Shown in pieces: positions 22,553 to 22,700 of a stretch of 22,700 nt of DNA. The notes under the pieces were generated by a model. It was given only the letters and a program-made list of their open reading frames with translations, did no database searches and was not told the DNA's origin. Source of the DNA: Colimorpha_A sp045533115 (GTDB lineage Bacteria > Bacillota > Clostridia > Oscillospirales > CAG-272); assembly GCA_045533115.1 (NCBI GenBank), contig JAZSHF010000055.1:1-22700 (forward strand). Reading direction: 5' to 3'. The first letter of the stretch is position 1; each line of letters opens with the position of its first letter. A program made the translations under genes and the position numbers.

Positions 22553-22575
22553 AACCCCACCATAGTGGCGGGGTT
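22553..22575. repeat. Small GC-rich hairpin beyond hppA
   Basis: AACCCC (22553-22558) and GGGGTT (22570-22575) flank CACCATAGTGG-type pairing sequence. On the minus strand the hairpin is followed by TTTT, so it could terminate a minus-strand transcript, but no gene is visible to its right inside the window. Confidence 0.35.
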
Positions 22576-22635
22576 CTATGTAGGCTTTGCCGATGAACGG
22601 AATTGAAGTAAAAGAAGGAGAAGATTGCTTGTGAG

Positions 22636-22684
22636 AAGCCTTCCCTTGGGGGAAGGTGCCGAGCGTATGCGAGGCGGATGAGGG
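22636..22684. repeat. Dispersed 'ccttccc-ggggaagg ... cggatgagg' repeat unit, right edge
   Basis: GCCTTCCCTTGGGGGAAGG (22638-22656) is followed by a short hairpin region and GGCGGATGAGG (22673-22683). It is a same-orientation relative of the unit at 611-662. The remaining bases to the window edge contain no supported gene. Confidence 0.65.
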
Positions 22685-22700
22685 AAAACCGTAGGTCAAG

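Noticed and set aside
22463..22699. 78-codon minus-strand frame at the right edge
   Set aside because: It reads through the dispersed repeat and the hppA terminator hairpin, with no homology that I recognise.

Overview
The window looks like a stretch of chromosome from an anaerobic Clostridia-class Bacillota, probably an uncultured gut or rumen member of the Oscillospirales/Christensenellales type. The evidence is Gram-positive Shine-Dalgarno sequences, consensus sigma-A promoters, a T-box leader, ferredoxin-dependent 2-oxoacid metabolism, a membrane pyrophosphatase, and short palindromic repeats of the kind scattered through such genomes. The taxonomic call is inference; the window has no rRNA or tRNA gene.

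Layout. (1) 1-375: 3' part of a nitroreductase, then a terminator and about 500 bp of dispersed palindromic repeats with no gene. (2) 857-10232, minus strand: one long operon. It starts at a consensus promoter, runs through a T-box leader whose specifier reads AUC (Ile), and encodes two paralogous HTH-cupin-acyl-CoA synthetase fusions, a ParA/MinD-like ATPase, the four subunits of a VOR-type 2-oxoacid:ferredoxin oxidoreductase (delta, alpha, beta, gamma) and a leucine/valine-type amino acid dehydrogenase, ending at a strong terminator. An internal consensus promoter precedes the second synthetase. (3) 10328-14358, plus strand, divergent: a LeuA-like protein lacking the usual catalytic motifs, overlapping by 4 nt a second unusual fusion (TIM-barrel isomerase/epimerase plus acyl-CoA synthetase). 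(4) 14413-18744, minus: a cysteine-rich 115-aa protein, a possible 30-aa peptide, and a 1287-aa secreted vWA surface protein with two long repeats and a sortase-like C-terminus. (5) 18835-20197, minus: a regulator with an HTH at each end; its leader carries three palindromes spaced exactly 33 bp apart. (6) 20321-22543, plus: membrane pyrophosphatase hppA. (7) 22544-22700: repeats again.

How the genes may work together. The minus-strand operon encodes the three reactions that convert a branched short-chain acid to an amino acid: activation to acyl-CoA, reductive carboxylation to a 2-oxoacid, and reductive amination. Classical rumen work showed that anaerobes make isoleucine from 2-methylbutyrate (and valine and leucine from isobutyrate and isovalerate) by this route. 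An Ile T-box switches genes on when tRNA-Ile is uncharged, which fits synthesis rather than degradation. I therefore propose an isoleucine-starvation-induced branched-chain acid salvage operon. The divergent LeuA-like and TIM-ligase pair may be an accessory part of the same system, and the nearby pyrophosphatase could recover energy from the PPi made by the AMP-forming synthetases. The pathway assignment is inference; the gene content, order and T-box are read directly from the sequence.
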